From: Azospirillum thermophilum
Lineage (GTDB): Bacteria > Pseudomonadota > Alphaproteobacteria > Azospirillales > Azospirillaceae
Direction: 5' to 3'
DNA length: 64,000 nucleotides
Assembly (NCBI RefSeq): GCF_003130795.1
Contig: NZ_CP029357.1
Span: 248,001 to 312,000, forward strand
Shown piece after piece: positions 33,348 through 45,275 of the stretch. The notes below the pieces were generated by a model. The model ran no database searches and was not told the DNA's origin. It was given only the letters and a program-made list of their open reading frames with translations. Position 1 is the stretch's first letter; each line of letters starts with the position of its first letter. Both the position numbers and the translations under genes were made by a program.

Positions 33348-36300
33348 ATGGAAAAGAACGTTTTCCAGTATATCTGGAAGCACAGCGCCCGGCAGCAAGT
33401 CCTGCTCGCCCTGCTGACCGTCGCGTCCTTCCCGGTCCTCTACGCCTCGCTGGAACTGCCGAAGATCATCATCAACCGCGCGATCTCCGAGCCGGAGCCG
33501 CAGCGGCAGTTGATGGGGCTGACGCTCGGCCCGGTCGAGTATCTTCTGGTCCTGTGCCTGGCGTTCCTTGCGCTCGTCCTCGCCAACGGCGTGTTCAAGA
33601 TGCGCATCAACACCTTCAAGGGGGTGGTGGGCGAGCGGCAGGTCCGGCGCCTGCGCTTCATGCTGCTGGACCGCATGCTGCGCTTCCCGCTGCCGCACTT
33701 CTCGCATGTCAGCCAGGGCGAGCTGATCTCCACCATCACGGCGGAAACCGAGCCGCTGGCCGGCTTCATCGGCGATTCCTTCGCCCTGCCGCTCTACCAG
33801 GGCGGCACGATGGCGACGATCCTGCTGTTCCTGTTCATCCAGGAACCGATGATCGGGCTGGTCTCCGTCGCGATGATCCCGGTGCAGGCCTACATCATCC
33901 CGAAACTGCAGATCAAGGTGAAGCGCCTGGGCAAGGAGCGGGTGAAGAAGGTCCGCCAGCTTTCCGAACGCATCGGCGAGAGCGTCGAAAACGTGCGGGA
34001 GATCCGGGTCAACGGCACCGTCCGCTATGTCAAGGCGGAATTCTCGAAGTACCTTGGTGATATTTATTACATAAGACTGGAGATTTACAAGAGGAAGTAC
34101 TTCGTTAAATTCCTCAACAACTTCATCAACCAGATCACGCCGTTCTTCTTCTTCTCGATCGGCGGCTATTTCGTGCTGAAGGGGGATCTCAGCATCGGGG
34201 CGCTGGTGGCGGCGCTGTCGGCCTTCAAGGATCTGACGGCGCCGTGGAAGGAGCTGCTGGACTATTACCAGAACGCGATCGACGCGCAGATCAAGTACGA
34301 GCAGATCGTCGAGCAGTTCTCCCCGCCCTTCCTGTTCGACTGGACGCAGCCGGGCCCGGAAACGCCTCCCGGCCTGCGCGCGCCCTACCGGCTGGAGTCG
34401 GTGAGCTGGGCCAACGAGTATGGCGACCGCATGCTGCAGCGCATCACGCTGCAGGTCCAGCCCGGCGCGATGATCGGCATCGCCGGCAGCAACGCGCTGG
34501 CGCTGCGCCGGCTGGCCGAGATGATGGTGCGGCTGTCGCCGCCGACCTCCGGCCGCATCCTGGTCGGCGACCAGCCGCTGGACACGCTGCCCCTGGAGCT
34601 GCTGGGCCGCCGCATGGCCTATGCCGGGCCGGAGCCGCGGATGTTCACCGGCAGCATCATGCAGAACATGACCTACGGCCTGCGCCACCGGCCGCCGCCG
34701 GAGGATCCCGAGACGATGACCGCCGCGCGGCGGCGCCAGATCGAGGAGGCGAAGGCCTCGGGCAACTCGACCGACAGCATGGCCGACATCTGGACCGACT
34801 TCGGCATGGTCGGCGCCACCGACTGGAAGAGCATGCGGCCCTGGCTGATGCAGTGCCTGAACGCCACCGGCGGCGAAGCCCAGATCTATGAGCGCGGCCT
34901 GCGCGAGGTGTTCGACCCCGACGAATATCCCTTCGTCGCGGAACCGCTGCTGCGCGCGCGGCATTGGCTGCGCGAGGCGATGGCCGCCCGCGGCATGGAC
35001 GGCATGCTGGAGCGGTTCGACCGCGACCGGTTCAACCCCTATGCCAGCCTTGCCGAGAACATGCTGTTCGGCCTGCCGAACGACCCGGATCTGACGGTGA
35101 GCCGGCTGGTGGCGGAACCGGCGATCCGCGCGCTGATGGAGGAGCACGGGCTGTGGGAGCCGGCGGTGCGCATCGGCCGCCGCTTCGCCATGCGGATCGT
35201 CTCGGTCTACCAGGACCGCTCGCAGGGCGACGTGCTGATCATGCGCTATCCGCTGATCGACGATACGCTGTTCGAGGATCTGGTCGAGGCGGTGACCCGC
35301 CTGAAGCGCCGGGCCGACAAGCTGGAACGCCGCCAGTCGGAGGCGGACAAGCTGCTGTTCGCCTGCATGTTCCTGATGATCGTGCCCAAGCGCGACGGCA
35401 AGGAACTGGTCCCCCCGGCGGAGCGGGAGGCGATCATGGCGGTCCGCCGCCGCCTGCTGGAGGACACGGACGAGAGCCTGCGCAGCAAGATCGCCTTCTT
35501 CGACCCGGATCTCTACCACCCGCGGCTGAACGTGCTGGACAACCTGCTGTTCGGCCGCGTCACGACGGAGGAGCCGCGGGCGCTCGCCGGACTGCGCGCC
35601 CTGGTGGACGAGGCGCTGGAGCAGACCGACGGGCGGGCCTATGTGCTGATCCTGGTGGCGCTGGGCGAGGTCGGAATCGGCGGCTCTCTGCTGCCGATCA
35701 GCGTGCGCCAGCGGGTGCAGCTCGTCCGCGGGCTGCTGAAGAAGCCGGACATCTACGTGATCTACCAGGCGCTGAACAGCTACGATCCGGCGGAGCGGCT
35801 GAACATCTTCAAGCGGATGAAGGAACTGCTCCCCCACATGACGCTGATCGTGCTGGAGGAGCGGATCGAGGACGACCCGTCCTTCGACGCGCTCTACGAC
35901 CTGGAGGACGGCCGGCTGGTCCGCCGCGGCCATGACGGCGCCGAACACGACGAGGACGGCAGCGGCGCGGGAGAAACCGGCGACCATGACGACGCGGCGC
36001 TGCGGCTGCTGTCGCGCTCCTCCGTCTTCTCCGACCTGCCGGAGCCGATCCTGCGCCGGCTGCTCGGCGCGTCGGACTGGCGGACGGTGCGCGCGGGCGA
36101 CTACATCTACCGCAGCGGCGAAGCGTCGGAGTACGTCTTCGTGCTGGCGGAGGGCGAGGCCGAGCTGGTCCGCCTGATGGAGGGCCGCGAGCCGCTGCAC
36201 CTCGCCTACATCAAGCCGCCGGAGGTGTTCGGCGACATGGAGCTGCTGGCCGGCACCCGCCGCTTCTCGACGATCCGCGCGCGGACCGACCTGCGGGTTC

Positions 36301-36410
36301 TGCGGCTGGACGGCACGACGCTGCTGCGGATCCTGCCCGCCGTGCCCGCCCTGCCGATGCGGGTGATCCGCCAGGTCGGCCGCCGCCTGACCAGCGAGGC
36401 GCCACCCTGA
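33348..36410 (+). CDS. degenerate ABC exporter with pseudo-ATPase and cyclic-nucleotide-binding domain
   Basis: 1020 residues. Residues 1-320 form an ABC-exporter transmembrane domain (several hydrophobic helices; GERQVRRLRFMLLDRMLRFP and HFSHVSQGELISTITAETEP are typical). The nucleotide-binding region (345-860) keeps the fold outline but no motif: Walker A position reads GIAGSNALALRRL (no Lys), signature position LLPISVRQRVQLVRGLL, Walker B IYVIYQALNSYD (Asp-Glu replaced), H-loop LIVLEERIED (no His). It is enlarged, with three similar segments, FTGSIMQNMTYGL (433), YASLAENMLFGLP (565) and RLNVLDNLLFGRV (726). Residues 885-1010 are a CAP-ED domain (AGDYIYRSGEASEYVFVLAE; FGDMELLAGTRRFSTIRA). 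It probably cannot hydrolyse ATP; a regulated channel, receptor or scaffold role is inferred. Confidence 0.85.
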   Translation: MEKNVFQYIWKHSARQQVLLALLTVASFPVLYASLELPKIIINRAISEPEPQRQLMGLTLGPVEYLLVLCLAFLALVLANGVFKMRINTFKGVVGERQVRRLRFMLLDRMLRFPLPHFSHVSQGELISTITAETEPLAGFIGDSFALPLYQGGTMATILLFLFIQEPMIGLVSVAMIPVQAYIIPKLQIKVKRLGKERVKKVRQLSERIGESVENVREIRVNGTVRYVKAEFSKYLGDIYYIRLEIYKRKYFVKFLNNFINQITPFFFFSIGGYFVLKGDLSIGALVAALSAFKDLTAPWKELLDYYQNAIDAQIKYEQIVEQFSPPFLFDWTQPGPETPPGLRAPYRLESVSWANEYGDRMLQRITLQVQPGAMIGIAGSNALALRRLAEMMVRLSPPTSGRILVGDQPLDTLPLELLGRRMAYAGPEPRMFTGSIMQNMTYGLRHRPPPEDPETMTAARRRQIEEAKASGNSTDSMADIWTDFGMVGATDWKSMRPWLMQCLNATGGEAQIYERGLREVFDPDEYPFVAEPLLRARHWLREAMAARGMDGMLERFDRDRFNPYASLAENMLFGLPNDPDLTVSRLVAEPAIRALMEEHGLWEPAVRIGRRFAMRIVSVYQDRSQGDVLIMRYPLIDDTLFEDLVEAVTRLKRRADKLERRQSEADKLLFACMFLMIVPKRDGKELVPPAEREAIMAVRRRLLEDTDESLRSKIAFFDPDLYHPRLNVLDNLLFGRVTTEEPRALAGLRALVDEALEQTDGRAYVLILVALGEVGIGGSLLPISVRQRVQLVRGLLKKPDIYVIYQALNSYDPAERLNIFKRMKELLPHMTLIVLEERIEDDPSFDALYDLEDGRLVRRGHDGAEHDEDGSGAGETGDHDDAALRLLSRSSVFSDLPEPILRRLLGASDWRTVRAGDYIYRSGEASEYVFVLAEGEAELVRLMEGREPLHLAYIKPPEVFGDMELLAGTRRFSTIRARTDLRVLRLDGTTLLRILPAVPALPMRVIRQVGRRLTSEAPP

Positions 36411-36559
36411 GAGCATCATCGCGGGAGAGGCGACGCTGCACAGTGGCGTATGTACGCAAATAGGGTAGGATCACGACCAGGGCGGCCGCCGGCTGTTCAG
36501 GAAGGGGCATCCGTCCGGTCCGCCCGCCCGGTCCGCCCGTCCACTGCGAAGGTCTCGCG

Positions 36560-38307
<1,748 letters not shown>

Positions 38308-38311
<4 letters not shown>

Positions 38312-40263
38312 CGATGCGGGAGTTCCTGCGATCCGCGCCCTACCGGGGCCGGCCGTGCCGGGCGCTGCTGCTCGCCGGCCTGCTGTCCGCCCTGCTGCCG
38401 GCCCCCGCCTCCGCCTTCACGCCGCGCGAGACGCCGCTGTACGAGGAGGAAGTGACCTACGGCCTGATGCCGCCGGTCGCCCGCCGGATGCCGGAGGAGC
38501 CGCTGGTCGTCGATCTGGCGGCGAAGGGACGCAGCCTCGGCAAGCCGGGCGGCTGGATCCGCACCTTCATCACCCAGCGGCGCAACAGCCGGCTGGCCGT
38601 GCTCTACGGCTATGCCCGGCTGGTCGGATATGACGAGCGGCGGGAGATCGTGCCCGACCTGCTGAAGTCGGTCGAGGTGGTCGAGGAGCGCGAGTTCACG
38701 CTGAGGCTGCGGCGCGGCCACCGCTGGTCCGACGGCGCCCCCTTCACCAGCGAGGACATCCGCTACTGGTGGGAGGACATCGCCAACAATCCGATGCTCT
38801 CCCCCTCCGGTCCGCCGCGCTTCATGCTGGTGAACGGCCAGCCGCCGCAGGTGGAGTTTCCCGACGCGCAGACCGTGCGGTTCCGCTGGGCGGAGCAGAA
38901 CCCCGACTTCCTGCCGACGCTGGCCGCCGCCCGGCCGCCCTTCATCTACCGGCCGAGCCATTACCTGAAGCGGTTCCACGCCCGCTACACCCCCGAGGAG
39001 GCGCTGGCGCCGCTGATCGCCAAGCACAAGGTGCGGAACTGGGCGGCGCTGCACAACGCGCTGGACGACATGTTCCGCATGGAGAACCCGGCGGAGCCGA
39101 CGCTGCAGCCCTGGATGGCGGTGTCCAAGGGCAGCGGGACGCACCTGCTGTTCCAGCGCAATCCCTACTACCACCGCTTCGATGCGAACGGCGTGCAGCT
39201 CCCCTATGCCGACGGGCTGGACGTGACCGTCATATCCGGCGGGCTGATCCCGGCGCAGGTCGCCACCGGCAAGGCCGACCTGCAGGCGGAGGGGCTGTCC
39301 TTCACCCAGGTGCCGGTCCTGGTCTCCGGCGAGGAGGGCGGCGGCTATGCGACGCGGCTGTGGCCGTCGGGCAAGGGGGCGGAGATCGCGCTCTACCCCA
39401 ACCTGAACTACAACGACCCGGGATGGCGCGCGGTGCTGCAGGACTTGCGGTTCCGCCGCGCCCTGTCGCTCGCCATCGACCGGCGGATCATCAACCGCTC
39501 GCTCTATTTCGGTCTCGCCCGCGAGGGCGGGGTCGGCGTGCTGCCGATGAGTTCGCTCTACAAGCCGGAGCGGCACGGGAGGTGGGCCGGCTACGACCCG
39601 GAGCAGGCGGGGGCGCTGCTGGACGAGATGGGGCTGCGCCGGCCGCGCGGCGAGCTCTACCGCACCCTGCCGGACGGACGGCCGCTCGACGTCATCGTCG
39701 AGACGGCGGAGGAGAGGCCGGAGGTCACCGACGCCCTGCAGCTGATCGCGGAGACCTGGCGGGACATCGGCGTCCGGCTGCTGGTCCGCACCGCCGACCG
39801 CGACGTGCTGCGCAACCGCGTCTATGCCGGCCAGGTGATGATGGCGGTGTGGAGCGGCTGGGACAACGGCGTGCCGGAGCCGGAGAGCAACCCGATGGAG
39901 CTGGCCCCGATGATGCAGGAGAGCTTCTGCTGGCCGAAATGGGGGCAGCATTACCAGACCTCCGGCAAGGCGGGGGAGCCGGTCACCATGACGGTGGCGG
40001 CGCGGCTGCTGGAGCTGGCGCGCGCCTGGCGCTATGCCGGGTCCGAGGCCGAGCGGCGCGCCATCTGGGAGCGCATGCTGGACATCCATGCCGACAACGT
40101 CCTGGTGATCGGCCTGGTGGCGGAGGCGCCGCAGCCGGTCGTCGTCAGCAGGCGCCTGCGCAACGTGCCGGAGCGCGCGCTGTGGCTGTGGGACCCCGGC
40201 GCCTATTTCGGCATCTACCGGCCGGACGAGTTCTTCTTCATCGATCCGGACAAGAAGGGATAG
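38308..40263 (+). CDS. extracellular solute-binding protein, family 5 (YejA-like)
   Basis: 651 residues with a signal peptide (ALLLAGLLSALLPAPASAFT near residues 20-39). The large two-lobe fold of peptide/nickel/oligosaccharide binding proteins is visible: YGYARLVGYDERREIVPDLL, FTLRLRRGHRWSDGAPFTSE, DIRYWWEDIANNP, then LRFRRALSLAIDRRIINRSL. Many aromatic residues and the ~650 length match YejA-type proteins, larger than OppA. Located between ATPase and permease genes; 4-bp overlap with the ATPase and 6 bp to the permease. Ligand class (peptide or oligosaccharide) cannot be told apart here; glycan genes downstream make sugars possible. Confidence 0.9.
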
Positions 40264-40269
40264 CGGCCG

Positions 40270-41295
40270 ATGCTGCGCTACATCCTCCGCCGGCTGTGCA
40301 TCATGGTCCCGACGCTGATCGTGGTGTCGATGCTGATCTTCGTCGTGATCAACCTGCCGCCGGGCGACTATCTGTCCAACCAGATCGCCGAGCTGCGCGC
40401 GACGGGGCAGGAATCCGGCCTCGCCAAGGCGGAGTTCCTGCGCCACGAATATGCGCTCGACCGGCCGATCCACGAGCAGTACCTGATCTGGATCGGCGTC
40501 TGGCCGGGGCCGAGCGGATTCAACGGGCTGCTGCAGGGCGACCTCGGCTGGTCGTTCGAGTTCGGCAAGCCGGTCGCCGAGGTGGTCGGCGAGACGCTGT
40601 GGTTCACCGTGATCCTGAACTTCGCGGCGGTGCTGTTCGTCTATCTCGTCTCCTTCCCGCTGGGGGCGCTGGCGGCGATCCGCGCCAACAGCTGGGTCGA
40701 TTACCTGGCGGCGGCGGTCGGTTATGTCGGGCTCGCCACGCCGAACTTCCTGCTGGCGCTGATCCTGCTCTATTACGGCCAGAAATGGCTGGGGCTGCCG
40801 ATCGGCGGGCTGATGGACCCGCGATACGAGAACCAGCCGATGAGCTGGGACAAGATCCTGTCGGTGCTGCACCACCTGATCGTGCCGACCATCGTCATCG
40901 GCCTGCACGGCACCGCCGCCATGGTGAGGCGCCTGCGCGCCAACCTGCTGGACGAGCTGGGCAAGCCCTATGTCGTGACCGCCCAGGCCAAGGGGGTGCC
41001 GCCGGTGCGCCGCCTGGTGAAGTACCCGCTGCGCATGGCGCTGAACCCCTTCGTCTCGGACATCGGGTCGCTGCTGCCCTCGCTGGTGTCGGGGTCGGTG
41101 CTGATCTCGGTGGTGCTGAGCCTGCCGACCATCGGCCCGGCGCTGCTGGAGGCGCTGCGCTCGCAGGACCAGTTCCTCGCCGGCTTCATCCTGCTGTTCA
41201 TCTCCATCCTGGTGCTGGTCGGCATGCTGGTCTCCGACATCCTGCTGGCCCTGCTCGACCCGCGGATCCGGTTGAGCAGGAGGCCGCGCGGATGA
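40270..41295 (+). CDS. peptide-type ABC importer permease (YejB/DppB-like)
   Basis: 341 residues. The N-terminal helix MLRYILRRLCIMVPTLIVVS and the long periplasmic segment with PPGDYLSNQI precede five further helices; the coupling motif is YVVTAQAKGVPPVRRLVKYP. DppB/YejB-class permeases have this layout. It forms the heterodimer with the next gene, whose start overlaps its stop (ATGA). Confidence 0.92.
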   Translation: MLRYILRRLCIMVPTLIVVSMLIFVVINLPPGDYLSNQIAELRATGQESGLAKAEFLRHEYALDRPIHEQYLIWIGVWPGPSGFNGLLQGDLGWSFEFGKPVAEVVGETLWFTVILNFAAVLFVYLVSFPLGALAAIRANSWVDYLAAAVGYVGLATPNFLLALILLYYGQKWLGLPIGGLMDPRYENQPMSWDKILSVLHHLIVPTIVIGLHGTAAMVRRLRANLLDELGKPYVVTAQAKGVPPVRRLVKYPLRMALNPFVSDIGSLLPSLVSGSVLISVVLSLPTIGPALLEALRSQDQFLAGFILLFISILVLVGMLVSDILLALLDPRIRLSRRPRG

Positions 41296-42446
41296 CCGGG
41301 ACCTGGAAGCACACCGTCGATCCGGAGCCCTGGTCGCCCGACGACGAGCCGCCCGCCGCCTCCACCCTCGATCCGGGGGCGTCGGCCGGCCGGCTGATGT
41401 TCCGCCGCTTCCTGCGCCACCGGCTGGCGGTGCTGGCGGCGCTGTTCCTGGGATTCTCCTACCTCAGCCTGCCCTTCGTCGATTTCCTGGTGCCCTACGG
41501 CGCCAACGAGCGGGACGTGGAGCATCTCTACGCCCCGCCGCAGGGGGTGCATCTGGTCCACGAGGGGCGCTTCGTCGGCCCCTTCGTCTATCCGACCACC
41601 GCGCAGCCGGACCTGAAATCCTACCGCTGGCGCTACACCGCCGACACCGGCCGGCCGATGCCGCTGGAGTTCTTCTGCGACGGCGCGCCCTACCGGTTCC
41701 TCGGGCTGGTCGAGGCGCGGCTGCGGCTGGTCTGCCCGCCGCCGGGGGCGACGCTGCATCTGCTGGGCACCGACCGGCTGGGACGCGACATCCTCTCGCG
41801 GCTCGCCATCGGGGCGAAGCTGTCGCTGACCGTCGGGCTTCTGGGCATCGCCGTGTCCTTCGGGATCGGCATCACGCTGGGCGGGATCGCCGGCTATTTC
41901 GGCGGCTGGGCCGACTGGACGGTGCAGCGCGTGTCGGAGATCCTGAAGTCGCTGCCGGAGCTGCCGCTGTGGCTGGCGCTGTCGGCGGCGGTGCCGGCGC
42001 ACTGGAGCCCGGTGACGGTGTTCCTGTGCATCTCGGTCATCCTGGGGCTGCTGGACTGGCCGTCGCTGGCCCGCGCCGTGCGGTCGCGCTTCCTGGCGCT
42101 GCGCGAGGAGGACTTCGTCATGGCGGCGGAGCTGATGGGCGCCTCGCCCGGCCGGATCATCCGCCGTCACCTGCTGCCCAACTTCGCGAGCCACCTGCTG
42201 GCGAGCGCCACCCTGTCGATCCCGTCGATGATCCTCGGCGAGACGGCGCTGTCCTTCCTCGGGCTCGGCCTGCGGCCCCCGGCGACGAGCTGGGGTGTGA
42301 TGCTGAACGACGCGCAGAACCTGATGGCGGTCGAGTCCTATCCCTGGGTGCTGTCGCCGATGCTGCCGGTCATGCTGGTGGTCCTGTCCTTCAACTTTCT
42401 GGGCGACGGACTGCGGGACGCGCTCGACCCCTATCATCATGCCTGA
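41292..42446 (+). CDS. peptide-type ABC importer permease (YejE/DppC-like)
   Basis: 384 residues, with an extended N-terminus (GTWKHTVDPEPWSPDDEPPA), a first helix FRRFLRHRLAVLAALFLGFS, a large periplasmic insertion, and GTDRLGRDILSRLAIGAKLS preceding the permease core. The coupling motif MAAELMGASPGRIIRRHLLP and the C-terminal SWGVMLNDAQNLMAVESYPW are classical for DppC/YejE. Last gene of the importer operon. The following 284 bp (42447-42730) hold no gene and should contain the glycosyltransferase-operon promoter. Confidence 0.92.
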   Translation: MTGTWKHTVDPEPWSPDDEPPAASTLDPGASAGRLMFRRFLRHRLAVLAALFLGFSYLSLPFVDFLVPYGANERDVEHLYAPPQGVHLVHEGRFVGPFVYPTTAQPDLKSYRWRYTADTGRPMPLEFFCDGAPYRFLGLVEARLRLVCPPPGATLHLLGTDRLGRDILSRLAIGAKLSLTVGLLGIAVSFGIGITLGGIAGYFGGWADWTVQRVSEILKSLPELPLWLALSAAVPAHWSPVTVFLCISVILGLLDWPSLARAVRSRFLALREEDFVMAAELMGASPGRIIRRHLLPNFASHLLASATLSIPSMILGETALSFLGLGLRPPATSWGVMLNDAQNLMAVESYPWVLSPMLPVMLVVLSFNFLGDGLRDALDPYHHA

Positions 42447-42730
42447 TCTGCGCCGGCCGATACCGCAGCAGCGAGATCGGATGTTGCGGTACGGCGGCGC
42501 CGGGGACGATACTGCGCGCCCGGACGAGCAGCCTCAGGGCAGGCACGACAGGATGTCCCTCCTTCCGCCCGGGCGTCAGGGCCGGGAACCGCCGGGACGG
42601 CGGCCCGTTCCCAACGGCAAGCGGCGGCTACGCCTTAAAGGATAATGCCTTGGCCCTAGCTGGGGAGGCCTGCCGCTTCTGTTAGTGTGCGAGTGCGTTC
42701 CGAAGCGAAGCTGATGCGGAGTCCCATAGC

Positions 42731-43987
42731 ATGCCCCAACGCCTGACCGCGCTGCGCTCGGACCGCGGCGGCTGCCCGCCGCCCCGCATCCTGCTCTACA
42801 GCCACGACACCTTCGGCCTCGGCCATCTGCGCCGCTCGCGCACCATCGCGCAGGCGCTGGTCTCGGCCTTTCCGGACTCCTCGGCCCTGATCCTGACGGG
42901 ATCGCCGGTCGCCGGACGGTTCGACTTTCCCGAGCGGGTGGACCATATCCGCCTGCCCGGCGTGGTGAAGCGGCAGGACGGCCGCTATTGCTCGCAGAGC
43001 CTGGGCCTGCCGGTCGAGGAGGTGAGCGCCATGCGGGCGGACATCATCCGCGCGACCGTGCAGTCCTTCCGCCCGGCGCTGGTGATCGTCGACAAGGAGC
43101 CGACCGGCCTGCATGGCGAGATGCTGCCGGCGCTGGAGCTGCTGCGCGCGCTGGGCACCGCCAAGGTGGTTCTGGGGCTGCGCGACGTGCTGGATTCGCC
43201 GGACGCCCTGCGGCCCGAGTGGGAGCGCAAATGCGCGCCGGCGGCGGTGGACCGCTATTACGACGAGGTGTGGATCTACGGCCTGCGGCAGGTGTTCCGG
43301 CCGCTGGCCGGGCTCGATCTGCCGCCCGAGGTGGAGGGCCGGCTGCGCTACACCGGCTATCTGCGCCGGGGCTGTCCGGCCGACGTCGCCGACGCCGTCC
43401 GGGGCGATCCCTATGTGCTGGTGACGCCCGGCGGCGGGGGCGACGGTGCCGCCCTGGTGGACTGGACGCTCGCCGCCTACGAGAACGACCCCAGCCTGTC
43501 GCCGCGTGCGCTGATCGTCTACGGCCCCTTCCTCGACGCGGCGCTGCGCCGGGACTACGCCAAACGGATCGCGGCGCTGGAGGGCCGGGTCGAGGCGATG
43601 GACTTCCATTCCCGCATGGAGGAGCTGTATGCCGGGGCGGTGGGCGTCGTCGCCATGGGCGGCTACAACACCTTCTGCGAGATCCTGTCCTTCGACAAGC
43701 CGTCGGTCATCGCGCCGCGCACCCGGCCGCGCATGGAGCAGCACATCCGGGCGGAGGCGGCGGAGTCGCTGGGGCTGGTGCGGATGCTGGATACCGCGCG
43801 CGACGGCACCGCGCCGCAGGTGATGGCCGAGGCGATCCGCAACCTCGTCCACCAGAAGCCGCCTTCGGCGAGCCCGGTCGGCGACCTGCTGGGCGGCCTG
43901 GAGAACATCGTCGCCTTCACCCGCGACCTTCTGGAGGACGCCGAGGAGCACGCCCCCCGTCTGGCGGTCCAGGGCAGCCGCGGCTAG
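42731..43987 (+). CDS. MurG-like (GT28/GT-B) glycosyltransferase
   Basis: 418 residues, GT-B fold. The N-lobe opens PRILLYSHDTFGLGHLRRSR, the GLGH loop of UDP-sugar-dependent MurG/MGD-like enzymes; the C-lobe has VTPGGGGDGAALVDWTLAAY and GVVAMGGYNTFCEILSFDKP, which binds the donor. No membrane helix. It resembles the uncharacterised predicted glycosyltransferases of COG4671. First gene of a six-gene operon that encodes a second GT28-like protein (46983-48128), two GT4 enzymes, a histidine phosphatase and a deacetylase-like protein. Donor and acceptor unknown. Confidence 0.85.
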   Translation: MPQRLTALRSDRGGCPPPRILLYSHDTFGLGHLRRSRTIAQALVSAFPDSSALILTGSPVAGRFDFPERVDHIRLPGVVKRQDGRYCSQSLGLPVEEVSAMRADIIRATVQSFRPALVIVDKEPTGLHGEMLPALELLRALGTAKVVLGLRDVLDSPDALRPEWERKCAPAAVDRYYDEVWIYGLRQVFRPLAGLDLPPEVEGRLRYTGYLRRGCPADVADAVRGDPYVLVTPGGGGDGAALVDWTLAAYENDPSLSPRALIVYGPFLDAALRRDYAKRIAALEGRVEAMDFHSRMEELYAGAVGVVAMGGYNTFCEILSFDKPSVIAPRTRPRMEQHIRAEAAESLGLVRMLDTARDGTAPQVMAEAIRNLVHQKPPSASPVGDLLGGLENIVAFTRDLLEDAEEHAPRLAVQGSRG

Positions 43988-44012
43988 CCGGGGTGGAGAG
44001 GAGAGCACGGGA

Positions 44013-45275
44013 ATGAGGGACGGGACGACGCCCCCGCTGCGGCTGGCCGTGGTGGTGAAGGGATACCCGCGCCTGTCGGAGACCTTCATCGCGCAGGAAC
44101 TGCTCGCCCTGCAGGAGCGCGGGATCGTCTTTTCCATCTGGTCGCTGCGGCATCCGACCGACAGCCGGCGTCATGCGCTGAACGAGCGGATCACCGCACC
44201 GGTCCATTACCTGCCGGAATATCTGTACCAGGAGCCGCTGCGCCTGCTGCGCGCCCTGCCGCGGCTGGATCTGCGCCGGCTGTGGGCTGCGACGCGGGTC
44301 TGGCTGCGCGACCTGCGCCGCGACCCGACGGCCAACCGCGGACGGCGGTTCGGGCAGGCGATCGTGCTGGCGGCGGAACTGCCTGCGGACGTCACCTTCC
44401 TCTACGCCCATTTCCTGCACACCCCCGCCTCGGTCGCCCGCTATGCCGCCCTGCTGCGCGGACTGGAGTGGGGAGTCTCCGCCCATGCCAAGGATATCTG
44501 GACCACCGAGGCGTGGGACAAGCGCGAGAAGCTGGCCGAGGCCCGCTTCGGCGTGACCTGCACCGCCTCCGGCGCCGACCATCTGCGGTCGCTGGCCGCC
44601 GACCCGGGACGGATCGACCTCGTCTACCACGGGCTGGACCTCGGGCGGTTTCCGCCGCCGCCCGACCGCTCCGGCGCGCTGGTGCGCGACGGCTCCTCCG
44701 CCGGGCGGGCGGTGGAGATCCTGTCGGTCGGCCGCCTGGTCGAGAAGAAGGGCTATGACCGGCTGCTCGACGCGCTGGCGCGCCTGCCGGCCGGGCTGCA
44801 CTGGCGCCTCGTCCATATCGGGTCGGGGCCGCAGCGCGACGATCTGCGGGCGCAGGCGGCGCGGCTGGGACTGACGGAGCGCATCGAGTGGCGCGGCGCG
44901 CAGGACCAGGCGGCGGTGATCGAGGCGCTGCGCCATGCCGACCTGTTCGTGCTGACCAGCATCATCGCCGGCGACGGCGACCGCGACGGGCTGCCCAACG
45001 TGCTGATGGAGGCGGCAAGCCAGCGGCTGGCCATCCTGTCCACCGCCGTCTCGGCGATCCCCGAATTCATCACGGACGGCGCGCAGGGCCTGCTGACCGA
45101 GCCGGAGCCGGACGCCATCGCCGCGGGGCTGTCGCGCCTGCTGGGGGATCCGGGCCTGCGGCTGCGGCTGGGCGAGGCGGCACAGGCCCGGCTGACCGCC
45201 GAGTTCGGCATGACCGCGGGCATCGACCGGCTGGTCCGCCGGCTGGCCGGCGCCGGGAGCACGGCCACGGCATGA
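44013..45275 (+). CDS. family 4 glycosyltransferase
   Basis: 420 residues, GT-B fold of the retaining GT4 family. N-lobe: LAVVVKGYPRLSETFIAQEL and VSAHAKDIWTTEAWDKREKL; C-lobe: ILSVGRLVEKKGYDRLLDAL, LVHIGSGPQRDDLRAQAARL, and ADLFVLTSIIAGDGDRDGLP with NVLMEAASQ carrying the donor-binding Glu pair region. It would transfer a hexose or similar sugar from a nucleotide donor. Its last codon overlaps the next start as ATGA, indicating coupled translation within the operon. Confidence 0.9.
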   Translation: MRDGTTPPLRLAVVVKGYPRLSETFIAQELLALQERGIVFSIWSLRHPTDSRRHALNERITAPVHYLPEYLYQEPLRLLRALPRLDLRRLWAATRVWLRDLRRDPTANRGRRFGQAIVLAAELPADVTFLYAHFLHTPASVARYAALLRGLEWGVSAHAKDIWTTEAWDKREKLAEARFGVTCTASGADHLRSLAADPGRIDLVYHGLDLGRFPPPPDRSGALVRDGSSAGRAVEILSVGRLVEKKGYDRLLDALARLPAGLHWRLVHIGSGPQRDDLRAQAARLGLTERIEWRGAQDQAAVIEALRHADLFVLTSIIAGDGDRDGLPNVLMEAASQRLAILSTAVSAIPEFITDGAQGLLTEPEPDAIAAGLSRLLGDPGLRLRLGEAAQARLTAEFGMTAGIDRLVRRLAGAGSTATA

